Of a DNA stretch of 64,000 bases, positions 1 to 12,702 are shown piece after piece. Made by a program: the position numbers and the translations under genes. The DNA is from Cryptomeria japonica (Eukaryota > Streptophyta > Pinopsida > Cupressales > Cupressaceae). The first letter of the stretch is position 1, and each line of letters begins with the position of its first letter. The notes under the pieces are model-generated. The model was not told where the DNA came from. It did not search any database and worked only from the letters and a program-made list of their open reading frames with translations. The DNA lies in contig NC_081408.1 of NCBI RefSeq assembly GCF_030272615.1, forward strand, positions 615,720,476 to 615,784,475. The letters run 5' to 3'.

Positions 1-860
1 CTAGTTTTTCCTAATTGTGTCCTATTTTTTTTGGTGGTCCACATTGATTCTTGTGTGCGTTCTTGGTGATTTTGTTGATAATCTTCATGTTATGCGGTAT
101 TCTTGGTGGTGTAGCATGTTGCGGTTGATCTTGGTGTGATTTTGAGTGGTGATGCATGGTTGGATATTTGATTTAGGTCCATGTTATGTCATGTATATCA
201 CTATATTGGTCCGGTGGTTGATCTTTGTATCGTGTGATATAATTTTATAATTATGAGTTGAGGGTTTAGCTAAACTTGTTGCCAATGTTGATGATCAATA
301 TATATAAATGATTTAGTCATGTAATTTGGGTGTTGGTGATGTGTCTGCATTATCAGAGAGTGGTATATGTGGTGCTTAAGCAAATTTATCCTTCGGTGTG
401 GTTTATTAAGCAAAGATTGTTGCAGGAAAGATAAATGTGCTTAATCAAAACTGCCATAAGGCATTAGAAGATGCTATATTTGTAGTTCATATAATCCATA
501 TTGTAGTTCGACCATTATTGTAAGGTAGTGAACCTTCCCTGAGGGTTTTAGCCTTCTTGGTCATCCTATTTTGAGCACTGAAATCTAGGCAGTGTGCTTT
601 AATGCATGTGCATCCCCCTTGTTATATTTACACATACTACTATAGAGTATCATCTGATTGTGGGTATGTTCCCACCGTGGTTTTTCCCTTAACTGGGTTG
701 TCCACGTCAAAATCTTGGTGTTGTGTTTTGTGTTGTCAATTTGGTTATCTTTGTTATTACCGTAGTTTATCAGATTTGCATTTGAGGTTAATTTTGATAA
801 TCTAGTGAAAACTAACACACCCCCCCCCCTCTCTGTTTTCCTTCATTGTTGTTGCCAACA
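1..860 (+). repeat. LTR G1, 3' part of a copia-type LTR
   Basis: This is the last 860 bases of an LTR whose start lies outside the window. It is homologous, in inverted orientation, to the complete LTR at 17064-18380: both end in GTTGCCAACA and share the module around 672-713 (CACCGTGGTTTTTCCC, then TCCACGTCAAAA) and a C-run at 820-829. A degenerate primer-site-like ATTTGGTATT follows at 861. Whether this is a 5' LTR or a solo LTR cannot be decided, because the left end is missing and no partner is seen downstream. Confidence 0.8.
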
Positions 861-2390
861 ATTTGGTATTTTTTCGACTCGGTGTTTGAATGGGTTTTAG
901 GCTGATTTGACAAGTGTAGTTTTAGACAAGCCTGAGTAGGCAACTTTAGGGATTAAAATATTTTAAGGATAAATTGAAGCTAATAGAAACTATTGAAAAG
1001 AGAACTATGCCAAACATTCTGAATGATTATAGAATCATCAATCCATTGAAATTATGGAAAGAATAATTCAAGACACTAGTTCTTACTCTATCTTCCTTTG
1101 TGTACTTTTATAATAAAGTAAATACAAACCTATTAAACAATACACTAGATGAATTGTTCACTCTGGATGTGTTAAAAGGAAAATGATAGTATATAGACAT
1201 ATTAAGATCTTGCTACATCTTACTACATCAAGATTGTAGAGCATGAGATTTGCAACATAGCATGTAGTCTAGGGATAATTTGTAAGGGTTGCATCCAATT
1301 TTATAGATATAAGTATATCATAAGATGCATTCACCAATAGTAAGTAGTAAGGTGAAAAGCAAGATGATTGTAAACTGAATATAAGGAATGTATAGAAAAG
1401 GCATGTAAGGAATGCATATTATATATATGGAGTTATAAGTATATGTACGTTCTACTAATGAATAAAAATTATACAAATAATTTTGAGTCTTAATATGATA
1501 TGTTGGGTATGTTCTATTTTAGGTAAATAGGTAAGCTTTTATTTGGATCTAATTTTCTATTCCCTTAATAGTACTAAGTCTGAGGTATAAATAATACAAC
1601 ACTAGAAAGTCACTATGAATTATAACTTAGGCCTATATCCCTCAGATTTCTTGCAAACATTGGTTTCATTGTTGGGACCTTGGTTAGGTCTTGTTAAGGT
1701 TAATAGAAAAAAATTCAAATTCAAAAATGTATACCAGATAAAGAAGGAGATGATCGAAAGGATATGAAAAGATGGAAAACTATTCTCTTGACATCTACCC
1801 TATGCAAGGGGGTTAGGTAGCAAGGGGATGAGCAATGGAAAGGGAGAAGAGGTCCAAAAAATCTCCATGAAGAGATGTGACCAATGATAAAAGTTGCTAA
1901 ATAACTACCATAGAAAATAATAAATAACTAATAAAATTCCAAAATAAAAAAACTCATGTCAAAAGGAGACAAATGAAATATAAGATAAATCAACGAGCAA
2001 ATTGACCTAGGAAAAAAAGTAACAATGGAAAGCTCAAATAGAGAGGAAAGAAGACACAAGTAGATAATGGAAAGAAAACAAAGACACCACATGAGAATGG
2101 AAATTGTAGCAAAAATAAATTTGGAGCACACAAATGTGGGTTTTCTTGAGAATGTCAGTGTGGGTGCTATAGAGAAAAGAAAGAAATTGAAGACACTGAG
2201 GAAAATAACTTGAAAAAGACAATTTATTACTTGAAAAGAACTATAAATCTATCAAATATTTTTGACAAGATTATTGATGACCATCAAAGATCCAAAAGAT
2301 TGATGGTAGGGGAATCTAGTAGCATAGGGGCTTCTACCCTATTGCAACCTTCCATAAACCCTAGATAGAAGTCATAACTATTCAATATAA
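861..2390. other. A/T-rich stretch with no recognised gene
   Basis: After the LTR G1 end there is about 1.5 kb of A/T-rich sequence. I see only short chance reading frames, no pol motif and no clear repeat. It may be the leader of the gypsy-like remnant to the right, the decayed interior of G1, or both. Confidence 0.5.
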
Positions 2391-4618
2391 CAATCAAGTT
2401 GGATGATAGATTTAGGAAATTTTTACAAGCTTTAGATAAAGTCTTATCCTTGAATGAAGAATATTTGGAGAAAATAATTAATAAGAGTGTAAGTAAATTA
2501 AGAAAAGAGCAAAAAGATATAGAAGTGAAAACTACATCAAACTTGGGCGAAGAATTTAGGTTGATAACTAATCATATTTAAATTACAAGAAAAAAAGATA
2601 AAATGTTGTTTTGAGGAGTCACAACCCCTTAACTAGGACCCATACCCACAACCATATAAGAGGGGGACAATTTCAATAGAAGAAATACAACAAACAAAAG
2701 AAGAGGAAAATAAAGAAGAAATAGTAGAGAAAGACATATCATGGGGTGAGATATTGGCTAAGGATTTCATTGATGTTAAGCTAAATATAAACAAGGGTAG
2801 AGAGGAGAAACCCTAAATGATTCAGAGAATTAAGATGGAAAAGCAAGTAAATACATGAAATTGGAAACCTAGATCAAAAAAGAAATAACATAAAATGGAA
2901 ACTTCAATAAAAATCCCAGAATTAGATCAAGATACTATTGAAGCAACAAAAAATGTATTCCTATTAAATTCTCTATGGGAAAGGAATAGAAAAGAAGAAG
3001 AACGGTAGAGAATGTTAGAATTTGTTGCATCTTTGAAAAAAAATAAATTAGAGTGGAATTTGAAGAATTATTCCCAACATAACAACAATTGGGAGGAAGC
3101 GAAAAAGGACTTCCCAGTAAATTTTGCTGCACTAGATATATCACTACTAAAAATGTTAGTAGAATGAGGAATTTGGTAAAAAATGAAAATGAATTAGTAA
3201 AAGATTATGATAAAGTATTTAAATAAGTCTATAGTAAATTGGAGTAACCATTTTTAGAAAAGTAGAAAATTGAATGGCTCACTTCTAGAGTGTATAATGA
3301 TATTAGGGTTGTACAAGATGGAAGAGTTTTTTTTCTCCTATACCAATCCAATTACAATTGCCTATTGGATTGAGGAACAACCTTGGAGAAGACCAAAAAA
3401 AGATGAAACAAAAGAAGCAATAAAAGAACTTTAACTATTAATTTAGAATTCAAATATTTAGAATGAAATCCTAGTAAAAGAAGTAAAGAAACCAAAGGAA
3501 ATATTGTGTCCATATTTCTCTAGGGAAGGTCATGTATAGAATGATTGTCTAAAGGCACAAAGATAAATAATTATTTCCACACTACATACATAAGTCAAAA
3601 TGAGAAAACCTAACTCAATATATTGTGATATTTCCAAAGAGTGGGACATTCACTTGGTTGAGGATTGTCCAAATTCCTAGTATCTAGTCTTGAATAGAGG
3701 AAATCATTATAACCAAGGATGCCATGGCCACAATTGTAGCACAATTGAATGAAATGATGGAGGTTATCACAAACCCTCTTGGAGAGAAAATAGAAATTCT
3801 TGCGTCATGCACAATAATCAAGAATAGAAGTATATTAAAGATAAAAAGTAGTCTAATTATGGAGGAGGAAGAGTAAGAGGAAAAATAAGAGAAGGAGAAA
3901 TGATGCTACATTTTTTAATTGTACAAAGGTTGGGGAATATGCCACATAGTGTTGGGGAGATAAGAAGAAGAGATGACCATTTGAGAATTATGAGGTATAT
4001 TATCTATAAAAATATAAAAGAAAAAGTAAATTCTTTCATAATAATGACATGCTATCTAGAAGTGGTTATTTACAAAGAGGAGCTTGAGTAATTTAGAGAG
4101 TACCTCCACAAGGAATAAGAGGTTGCCAATGAATGGTGTATTTTCATTTGATTCATCTAATGGAGGATAATATGGAGAATAATAGATGATAGAAATAAAG
4201 AATAAGGAGAAAACTAGACCCAATAATAAGGCCACTATGTCGAGTAGGTAAGGAAAGGGAACTGGAAGAAATAAACAAAAGGAGATTGACAAAGAGTATA
4301 AAGATTCCTATCTAGAAGAATAAGAACATGTGTAGTTTTAACATATCACTGAAAAGCAACAAGATGAAGTTTATTGCTTTAAGAAAGAAGAGGTAAGAAT
4401 GTTAAAATATTTGGCCTCTCCAGCAAAACAAAAATACATACTGGTGAAACATAATAGTTGGGGAAATCCTAGAATATATAGAAACAACAAGTCAACCAAC
4501 CATCTAAGGACCAAAACTGGAAGAATGTCCCTTACTCATTGATGTATATCTCAATGATTAGAAGGTGAATATTTCATGGTGGATCTCAGAGCAGACCAAA
4601 ATATCATATCGAAAACTA
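2391..4618 (+). pseudogene. Ty3/gypsy-like gag-protease remnant (element I)
   Basis: Several pieces point to a decayed gag-protease region on the + strand. A charged helical stretch lies at 2399-2578. Three zinc-knuckle-like motifs follow: 3507-3548 (CPYFSREGHV, stop, NDC, with one Cys changed to Phe), 3624-3665 (CDISKEWDIHLVEDC), and from 3914 (FNCTKVGEYAT, stop, CW). A protease-like VDLRADQNIISKT is read from 4579. Stops and frame changes are frequent and no frame is long. Gag packages element RNA and protease cuts the polyprotein; this copy can do neither. The remnant stops where the LTR of element H begins. The gypsy assignment rests on multiple knuckles plus the protease-like motif and is moderate. 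Confidence 0.45.
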
Positions 4619-4623
4619 CATGG

Positions 4624-4985
4624 TGTAGAAGTTGACGATACAACCACATGAGTTGATAATCATCTGCAAGGAAAATACCTATCACACAAAAGAGATCAAG
4701 AAAAGATAATATTCTCCATAAAAACCTAAGAATTCTATATTATTGCACATAATTTAATTATAGTGAATAAATGAATTGCATTATAGGAAGAAAGAGATGC
4801 CCTAACCCTAAAAGTAAAACTAAAGAATAAGCACGAGGAGCTAATTAAAGCTCAATTACAACTTGAAATAAAGAAAGAAAAGAAAACTCTAGATAACAAC
4901 AATCACCTAATTTTAGCTTAAGTGAAAAAGTAATTAAAGAATCCAATCAATAAATTAGTAGATAAATGTCCTAATTACTCCAACA
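4624..4985 (-). repeat. 3' LTR of element H
   Basis: The 362-bp LTR has TG/CA ends when read on the - strand (starts TGTTGGAG at 4985, ends CTTCTACA at 4624). Its terminal part matches 8652-8817, including the shared run CACACAAAAGAGATCAAG. Purine-rich AAACTTAAGGGAGTG (- strand) lies directly upstream of its start. Confidence 0.65.
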
Positions 4986-6430
4986 CACTCCCTTAAGTTT
5001 AACTTAAGGATAAGCTAAAGAGCTAAGATGAATGCAAAATGCATGCATGAATGAGTCTAAAAAAAAAGGATTGACTAGGTACTCATGTACAAACCAATGC
5101 AAATCAATGTAAATAACACTAATGCACCTCTTACAAATGGAGAAAACTAGAAAAACTTAGTGGGAGAAAACTCCTCTCCAAAAGAGAGAAAAAAAGAAAG
5201 AAAAATAAATTACATGTGACAATTAATAAATAATAAGATAAGTGTCCTAATCAATCCAACATGGCCCCTTAATATTAAGTTTGGGATAAGATAAAGAGCT
5301 AAGATGAATGTAAAATGCATGCATGAATGAGTCTTGACAACAAAATCTTGATCAAGTACTCATGAACATACCAATGCAACTTTCACAAACCAAGAAAAGG
5401 AGAAAAACTTAGTTGGAGAAAACTCCTCTCCAAAAGAGAGGGAAAAAGAATTAAAATAAAGAACACATGACAAGTATGAAGGAATAAAGATGTCACTCCA
5501 AGTACTAGATCAATCACATAAGTACAGCTAATCTTCCCCCATAGGAGAGAAAAGAAGAAACAATGTATCCCCCACATAATGAAGAAATTGCAATGTCAAA
5601 GATGAATACTTAAGGATGAATGTTAATGAAGATATAAGAGTGAAAAACCACATTCCTCCCATTAGGAAGAAACAAATCAAATGGCCAAGGGGAAAGAAAC
5701 TCCATGAAATAAGATGGAAGGAAATTTCTCATAATGGGTGCCATGTAAGACTACTCAACTATCCAACTGTTTGAATCATGATATGCCAAATCAACTGAAG
5801 AAAATACAAACAATTGTGAATATACTTGATGAACAACCTTTGAGGGAATTGAATATGGGATGAAAAGAATGATCAAAATAACATCAAGGAGAAATAGAAT
5901 ATGCTCAATCATGTCCCTAATATTTAGAGTGTGTGATGTATCAAATAACCTTGCAATATGTTGCAAGTAATCATGCCACTCTGCTGAAAATGGAATAGAT
6001 AAATCAACCTACTAAAATGAACTGATCTTTGAAGAAACAAGAGGTGGAGGAGGATCAACATGAGTCTTGAGAACCATTTTGGATGACTAAAGAACACATA
6101 GGTTCAAATGACCAAACCTCTTCTCAAATACCTGATCTACTCTTGATGCATGAGAGATAGGACCAACCAATAGAAGTGCATGATCAATGGGAAAAAATGA
6201 GAGAAATTATACAACTATGATGCATGATCAACAGTACCAACTACAATAAGCTCTCTAATGTACATATATCTAATGAGAATTGAATCAAAGGTGAACTCAA
6301 TTATCTTACTAATCTCACTGTGATTAATTTGGTATATGGAAAGGGGGCTAGAAGATAATGAATGAACACAGAATATGATATGAAGCTCTTGTATCAAGAA
6401 GCCACCTAGAGGAATGAAGATGTGTTTATG
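4986..6430 (-). other. Interior of H downstream of gag, no pol seen
   Basis: About 1.4 kb with only short reading frames. Two related copies of a segment around AGAGCTAAGATGAATG and GCATGCATGAATGAGTC are seen near 4990-5180 and 5255-5450, each preceded by a CCAACA plus CCCTTAA stretch. This suggests a local duplication of the 3' end. No protease, integrase or RT motif was found. Confidence 0.45.
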
Positions 6431-6479
6431 CAAAGAGAGTATAACCTTTCATCTTGTCTTCACAACATGCCAAAGATGA

Positions 6480-7330
6480 AGACCTAGAATGTGCAAAACC
6501 TGAAGTGGTGGAAGAGGATGCATGATATGATTCTTCTAAATACGTTCTTTCATCTCATTAATCTTCTTTGCATAATATTGATGCTCATCATGTCCTATCT
6601 TGGTGCAATAAGAATACTTAGGCTTGTTCTTCCTAGATGAAGACCTCTTGGAAGAGGTGGAAGAATCTAAATCATGTGCATGAGAATCTAAAGCTAGAGG
6701 TGGTTGAGTAGACTATGTCTTATGCTTTAGCTTCTTGTTCTACTTTCCCTTAGAGGGTTGTGCAACCAAGGATTGGGAAGAGGAATTGGAAAGTGAATCA
6801 AACTAAGTCAACAAAGCCTACTTTTGTGTTAGGTTCTTACAAAATACCTCAAAGGAGGGAAAAGTGAAGCCTAAAATTATAACATTTCATGGAGTTATAA
6901 AATGTAGAAGAAAAGACCTCAAAAGGCCCTCGAAGCTTAGACAAGATAAAGAAGATACACTATTTGTTAGGTTTATCATTACTACAACATTTCAAAAAAT
7001 ATAGGAGTGATTTAAAATTCTCCAGAAATTCCTTAATAGTAGGAAAAGAGTTAGACACCAATGTGGTCAACTCCATCTCTAGCTGCATTATTCTTAACTC
7101 ATTGACTTTCCCCCCAAAAAATGAACTTAGTCTACATATCTTGAGAAGTATTTCAAGACTCAAGGTGAAATAGGAAACTATCATAAACATGTATGTAAAT
7201 CAATTGCATAGCCTCATCCATCTTTATTTTGTGTTGAAAAACCTCAAATAGATGATCCAAGGTGGGTTGGGTCCATTCAAATTATACCACAAACCCCTAA
7301 ACATGAGAAATATAGGCATCTAATCCTTCC
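6480..7330 (-). pseudogene. Copia-type gag remnant of element H
   Basis: The - strand frame at 7190-6960 contains LRIMQLEMELTTLVSN followed by FLENFKSLLYFLKCC, the pattern of the UBN2-type gag of Ty1/copia elements (LR.QLE.EL, then FF.KFK.L...L). Further on, at about 6640-6565, lies a zinc-knuckle-like YCTKIGHDEHQYYAKKINEMK in which expected Cys positions are Tyr. Gag would form the cytoplasmic particle and bind RNA. Stops interrupt the frame and part of the knuckle is lost, so this copy is inactive. Confidence 0.55.
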
Positions 7331-8640
7331 AAGTATGATAAAATATGGCATGAGATGAACAAAAGAGTCTGCCATAGGGCTGAGGTGTGATTAGGATATA
7401 AAAAAGATAAATTGACCTCCCACACAATAAGAAAACATTAACCCTAGTGCAACCAAAATGATGAGAAAGGAAGAAGAAAATAAATAAACTCAACTAAAAT
7501 CACTAAGTGCCTAATTAAAAATCTAGAAAAATACCTACATATCTAGAAAGAGGACTCTAAGAGCTTTCTAACAATATATGGAAGTTGATAACCATAGTCT
7601 ATGTGTGCAACTTATGGCCCCAAAAGCTCAAAATTGAACGCTAACTTTGGAGGTCTAGTATGAAAAATTAGTGTCAAATTTGACAAAACCACATAGATTT
7701 GGATTGATGTCGAAGCCATCTTTCCAAAAGTATATCATTTGCATGATTTCAAGCCCATATGCCCAAGTTATGGCCAAAAAACCACACCTAGGTCAAAATA
7801 AAAAAATTAGGGCTTCAGGTGATTATATGGCATCCATACAATGATCATGTCAAGAAAATATTCCCAAAATATTCGCTATCATAATTTTTTTAATCTCCTC
7901 TAGATAAAAATTAGGTCTTCAAAATATGCCTTCTACCACTAGAATATTCTATGCTCTCCTAAAAATAGGGGCTTTGCTAAAAATAGAGGCACTTCCAAAA
8001 ATGCCCTAAACTTGGAGAAAAAGCCAAAAAAAACTGGGCAAGTTCTGATGTAAGTGCAAGGGCTATTGTTTTAGGTGCAGGTACCCCCCTACTTAGTGTA
8101 CTCATGTAGAGCACAAGGCCCCCTTTAACTTTTTTCAAAAGCTTTTTGAACCCTCTTTTTAGAAACGGTTGCACATAAAAATTATGAAAACAAGGGAAGC
8201 AATTAAATTATGACCTATGATGGAGTAGTAATGGTGCATAGGGGTACAAGGGTTTGTACAACTATACGAATCCAGAATGGTACAACATGAATTTTTGTGC
8301 CACCTAAATTTTTTTATAAAAAAATTACCAATCTCCAATTTTGACAAATTGGCGGGCATTTCTAGGGTTCATGAGCCTCCCGGGCATGATGGTGGCCTTC
8401 ATTTCACTCCAAAATTCCTATATTTTCTAGCCACCCCTAGACATTGCCTCAATTTTTATGTTGTCAACCAAATTGACTAATAATTTTAACTGCTCGGATT
8501 TTGACATTATGACAGTTGATCTTAGGGTTTTGGGATGTTGTAAACAAAATGGCAACCTTTGTTTGAGCCTAATGTGCATAGAAAAATCACCCAAGGTTGG
8601 ATCCCTCAAGCATGTGGACATGAAATTGACATATCTAATG
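7331..8640 (-). other. 5' leader region of element H
   Basis: Between the primer site and recognisable gag there are about 1.3 kb with short frames only. Homopolymer-rich stretches occur near 8310-8330. The region may include the decayed N-terminal part of gag. I see no other gene. Confidence 0.4.
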
Positions 8641-8651
8641 CTCTAATACCA
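8641..8651 (-). other. Primer-binding site of element H
   Basis: The - strand reads TGGTATTAGAG immediately after the LTR end. This is one change from TGGTATCAGAG, the usual plant site complementary to initiator-Met tRNA. It fixes the - orientation of H. Confidence 0.65.
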
Positions 8652-8817
8652 TGTAGAAGATGATACAGCCACAATAGCCAAGAATCTTCTGCAAGAAAAA
8701 CACCTATCACACAAAAGAGATCAAGACAAGATAATATGCTCCATAATAAAATGAGATTTTTGTATTATTTCAAACATAATTTAATTACAATGAATTAATG
8801 AATTTATTTATACTTAT
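8652..8817 (-). repeat. 5' LTR of element H, truncated
   Basis: It matches the terminal half of the LTR at 4624-4985. Similarity ends near 8817, where the sequence passes directly into the RT region of element J. About half of the LTR is therefore missing. Confidence 0.6.
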
Positions 8818-8819
8818 TG

Positions 8820-9600
8820 ATGGCTTAGGAGTACACACACATCCCCCATTCTCCATTTTTCTTTGGTGCTAATACTACATGTACCACACATGGCCTCAAA
8901 CTTTCATGAATCAACCCTTTCTGCAACAACTCTTGCACTTGTCTATTCAACTCTTCAATATTATTTAGATTCAATCTATGGGATTCATTATTTGTCAATC
9001 TATCTCTAAGATCAAGTCCATTTAATGACTAATCTTTCTCATAGGTGGTAAGCCGTCAAGTACATTATCATATACAATAGCTTGTAACTCATCGAACAAA
9101 TATGAAACTTCCACAAGTATATCTTCTACTTATTTGTTATATTTAGGAATTAAAGAAAAACATAGATGCTAATGCTTCATGCCATCTAGAAATTTTCTTC
9201 CATCAACTAAACATATTCTTGAATTACTGCATAGGTTTTTTCCTCTATCTACTTTAATGGCTTCAGCTTGTATCAAATTCCATGCTTTGTCAAAGAATAT
9301 GCATTTGTATACCCATCACGTACTACATGACGATGTAATTACCATGGTATTCCTAAAAATATATGGCAAACATCCACATGAATAATATCACATAATAGCT
9401 CATCATGATAGTTCTTGAACTTTACTAGACATTGTTTATTGACCAAAGCCTTGTGGTCCTTCTACAACCAAGCAATTAGATAAGGATTCAGATGCATTCT
9501 TCTTTCTAATTTTAGTTTTCTAACCATTTCTTCTGAAACAGGGTTATCAATACTACTACCATCTATAATAACATTTCAAATTTTACCATTACACTTACAT
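8820..9600 (-). pseudogene. Ty3/gypsy protease and N-terminal RT remnant
   Basis: The - strand at about 9565-9460 reads SIDNPVSEEMVRKLKLERR, and near 9360 it reads CDIIHVDVCHIFLGIPW, matching the gypsy protease pattern (S.D.LVSEEMV..LKL, then CDIMPMDVCHILLGRPW). Downstream, at about 8960-8830, are VQELLQKGLIHESLRPC and LAPKKNGEWGMCV followed by AINK, the N-terminal part of RT (VQELL.KG.I..SLSPCA, PKKDG.WRMC.D.RAINK). The frame has stops, and the RT palm with the catalytic aspartates is absent. Confidence 0.7.
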
Positions 9601-9699
9601 CTTGTGCGAAACAAATTCTTCATTTGGGTTGAATCTTTATGATCATTCAATACAACTCTTCTAGTAATGAGAATCTCTGCTCTCTCTGCATCTTTAGAA

Positions 9700-10860
9700 T
9701 GTGAATACTCAACATCTTCATTTACATTAGAAACTCATGCACTAACCTCGGGTCTTCTATTTTTCCACCCTTGATGTTGGGGACACTCATAGCCTCTATG
9801 TCCTCTGCATTGGAAACATGTTCCACAAAAGCCTCCTCTTTTTGGTCCTCATCCTCTTCCTCTTCCTCTTTGACCTCCATTATTTTTATCATGGAGATGG
9901 TAGGAATTATTTCCCTTTTGATTTTTATTGCTACTAGATTTGTCATTCTTCTCCAGGTCTTCATTTCAGCCTCTGTAAGACCATCCACTAGTCTTTCTAG
10001 CACGACCTCTTCTAGTTTTCTTGCTCTCAAATATTTTGTTTAGCTTCTCTTATACCTTGAAAGAAAATTGATACACATCCCCAATAGTGGATATTGTTAC
10101 CACACTCAACTCTTCTCGAATACTTGGCTTCAACCCATTTATGTAAGAATTAAATTTCTCCTTGTTGGGCTCAGAATGGTCTATTTAGATTAGGAATCAA
10201 TAGACCTCTTTTGTATACTTTTTGATAGATTTTATTTCTTGATTCAATCCTTGCATCTTCTTTGTCAAATCAAGCTCATATTCAACAAGAATAAACCGCC
10301 TCTTCAATTTTTCCACCATCTAATCCCATCTCATTATTGATTTTTTCTCTTCTATTTCTTTATAATCAAACTTATTTCTACCAAATACTAGCATGACCTT
10401 TCATCTTGGTATTTGCAAACATGGCCCTCTTAGGATCTTCTACTTCTTCATACTCAAAATACTCTTCCATATCATTGATCTAATCAATCAACTCTTCTAC
10501 ATTAAGATTTCCAAAAAATATGGAAACTTCAACCTTTAGCCTTTTTCCAATCTTGGAAATGGTCCTAAAAAACAAACCCTCATTAGGATATTTGGTTTCT
10601 TTTTGTTCTTATTTTAATTGTCCTTCTTTTCTAGATTGATCATCACTTTCATCTCTTGCCCTAATATCAATTACTCTATGTAGTCCCTCTTGTAGTTCTT
10701 AAACTTGTCTATGGAGGAAATAGAAACCCTTGTCTGTCACAACAACATTTCTTTCACCATGGTTCCTTCATGGAGGCATTTTCTCATAATTCTCACAAAC
10801 TCACAACCATAGTCCTATTGCAAACTGCCTCACATTCGATGATCTATCGACACACTTAAG
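9700..10860 (-). pseudogene. Ty3/gypsy gag remnant of element J
   Basis: The - strand at 9818-9783 encodes CFQCRGHRGYEC followed by PQHQG, a zinc knuckle that seems two residues shorter than CX2CX4HX4C. A long acidic run lies just upstream in another frame (about 9890-9835). The region back to the primer site is consistent with a decayed gag but holds no long frame. Gag would bind genomic RNA; frameshifts prevent a complete product. Confidence 0.55.
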
Positions 10861-10867
10861 AAATTAT

Positions 10868-10881
10868 GCTTTGATACTACT
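10868..10881 (-). other. Primer-binding site of element J (degenerate)
   Basis: The - strand reads AGTAGTATCAAAGC, close to TGGTATCAAAGC-type plant primer sites. It lies three bases inside the proposed LTR end and upstream of gag, as expected. Confidence 0.5.
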
Positions 10882-10884
10882 TAA

Positions 10885-11740
10885 TGAAGGGTACTCCCCT
10901 TACAAACCCAAACACACAACAACAAAGAAATAAATAGAAAAATGAAAGAAACATTTGTTTTCTATTATCCCAATAAAATGAGAACTACAACATTTAGAAA
11001 ACTACATTCTATAGGCACACATCTCAAGTCATTACAAAGAAAGTCAACTTTCTAAAAAAACCCTACAATTTGGAAGTATATTGATGGAGCCATCCCCTAT
11101 TAACCTTAATTCCCCTCTTTATTTAGCACTAATAATTATCTTAAAATATTCTAGAAAGTGTATTCTTTTTCTTTTTGGTTACCAACAGTCTAGTGGTTCA
11201 TTTTCTCGCCTACATGGATTTTTCATTAAAATTTCAGTTTTGGTGGCACAACTTTCGGGAGCCATAACTTTTGACTCGGGTGTCTAATTTGCTATTATAA
11301 CATATAATTGGAAATATTTCAAAGATATCTACAATGCCAAATACATCTGAAGATCCATTTGCCAAATTTCAAAATTTTATAGGGTTTCTAAGGTCCTCAA
11401 TTTTGAGTTTGAAAATTCATTAGAGAAATTTCTCAGGACAAAAAATTAATATCTTCCAAATGCTGAAGGATATTGAAATGATTCTTTCACCAATAATTTT
11501 ATTTTTTACTTTCACTCCTTGGGGTCAATTTTCACATCCATGTAGACTTGAATAGCTTGACTTACTAAAAATAGAAGGTGAATGTTTTTGGTTGTTTCAA
11601 GATTTGACTTTACTACACCTCGTATGTGTCATCATGGGCTCCAAACACAACTAAATAAAACTACAAAAATAAAAGAGAAATAAAATATTTTTGGGTAATG
11701 CAAGATCCCCCTTACACCATTGGATTCTCCGTCATCAACA
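10885..11740 (-). repeat. Probable 5' LTR of element J
   Basis: The proposed boundaries give TG/CA ends on the - strand (TGTTGATGACGG at 11740, GTACCCTTCA at 10885). The length of 856 bp is reasonable for a gypsy LTR and the primer site follows directly. No second copy exists in the window, so the outer boundary is inferred only from TG/CA and position. Confidence 0.45.
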
Positions 11741-11745
11741 ATGTC

Positions 11746-12702
11746 CTATTATATAGATATAGAAAAGAGACAAATCAATATAATTTTGCTAGGCTAAATT
11801 CATATGTTTCATTAAATACATGACTTAGGCCAAAGTACATTAAAATATTTAGTTTTTTTCCAAAAAGAGGATCAACCTTCTTTGTTATTGTATGTTTGAC
11901 ACCCATTCCCAGAAATGTAAACCTATTAGTCCACCCGTAAGTTTTTCTTTTATTAAATATTCCAATTTGCAGGTTATCTTTTTGTGTCTTTTGTTTCCAT
12001 CAGGTCATTTGTTCTCTTTGTACTTGAACCGTTGAACTTCTTTTAAAAAAAGGTTTCAAAGGTTCAAGGTTCAAAGTGCATTCTAAAAGAGAAGGAAAAA
12101 AAAGAAATCAGTCGTTTCGGTCTCCAATTTTCAAACGCGTTCACTTGGTCTTTGGTCATTGAAGGTTTGAACCCATTGTACCTCGTGTTCAAGTGGTTCA
12201 AGGGTTCAAGGTTTAAAAATGCCTTTTTAGTGGGTCATGGAAATGTATTGTTTTATGATGAGTGCGAGTCTTTCTTTTATGTTAAGTTGGTATGCAGTCT
12301 TGAACCTTGAACCAAAATTTCAAGTGGTTCAAAAGGTGTCAGGTTTGTCATTTCACTGTTACTTCGCACGTTTGAGTAAATCATGATGAAGCGTGTGTAG
12401 CCCTATCGATATTTGCCCATCTGGTTAAAGGAAGATGTATGAGTTTATTTCCATATTTAGGAAGATCATAGCTACCTGACTTCAATTAATCGGAGGCACT
12501 GAAGGTAAGTCCAGTTCTGTTCTCTTGAAGAATTCCCAGTTTTCATGGTGTTATCGGGTAAGTTCAGTTGTCTTCTCCTATGATTGTGTTTCTTTGTGCA
12601 CTGAAGTTTTACCAGTATAAGAAAGGGGAAGATCTGAAATTGTTGGGGTAGCATATTGTACTGTTGTTAGAATTTCTTGGTTAAGGGAATAAATAGTTAA
12701 AA
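11746..12702 (+). other. Leader of unit F1 with TTCAAGGTTCAA-type repeats
   Basis: No coding signal. Short degenerate repeats built from GGTTCAAGG, TTGAACC and TTCAAGTGG recur about 12030-12350, some in inverted orientation, so the transcript could fold. The region precedes the first ATG of the F1 reading frame at 12703. The matching part of F2 lies outside the window. Confidence 0.4.

Larger units (their letters stand above)
4624..8817 (-). mobile_element. Element H: gag-only copia-type LTR retrotransposon, 5' end truncated
   Basis: Two LTR segments in the same - orientation (4624-4985 and 8652-8817) flank about 3.7 kb holding a decayed copia-type gag and no recognisable protease, integrase or RT. 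The primer-binding site at 8641-8651 is adjacent to the upstream LTR, and a polypurine-like stretch lies next to the downstream LTR. The 5' LTR is cut at about 8817, where element J begins, so no target-site duplication can be read. Lack of pol suggests a non-autonomous or deleted element. Confidence 0.65.
8818..11740 (-). mobile_element. Element J: Ty3/gypsy 5' half (LTR, gag, protease, RT start)
   Basis: Reading leftwards on the - strand: a probable LTR (11740-10885), a primer site, gag with a zinc knuckle (9818-9783), protease (about 9565-9300) and the first part of RT (8960-8820). The order gag-PR-RT and the RT sequence are of gypsy type. Everything after the start of RT is absent, because the sequence is cut where the LTR of H lies. 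Confidence 0.65.

Noticed and set aside
602-805. Short frames on both strands within 585-818
   Set aside because: They lie inside LTR G1 and are not kept in the homologous LTR G2; chance frames.
9722-10030. 102-codon acidic - strand frame as a host gene
   Set aside because: Another frame of the same strand holds a gypsy zinc knuckle, and the neighbours are gypsy protease and RT; it is part of a decayed gag.
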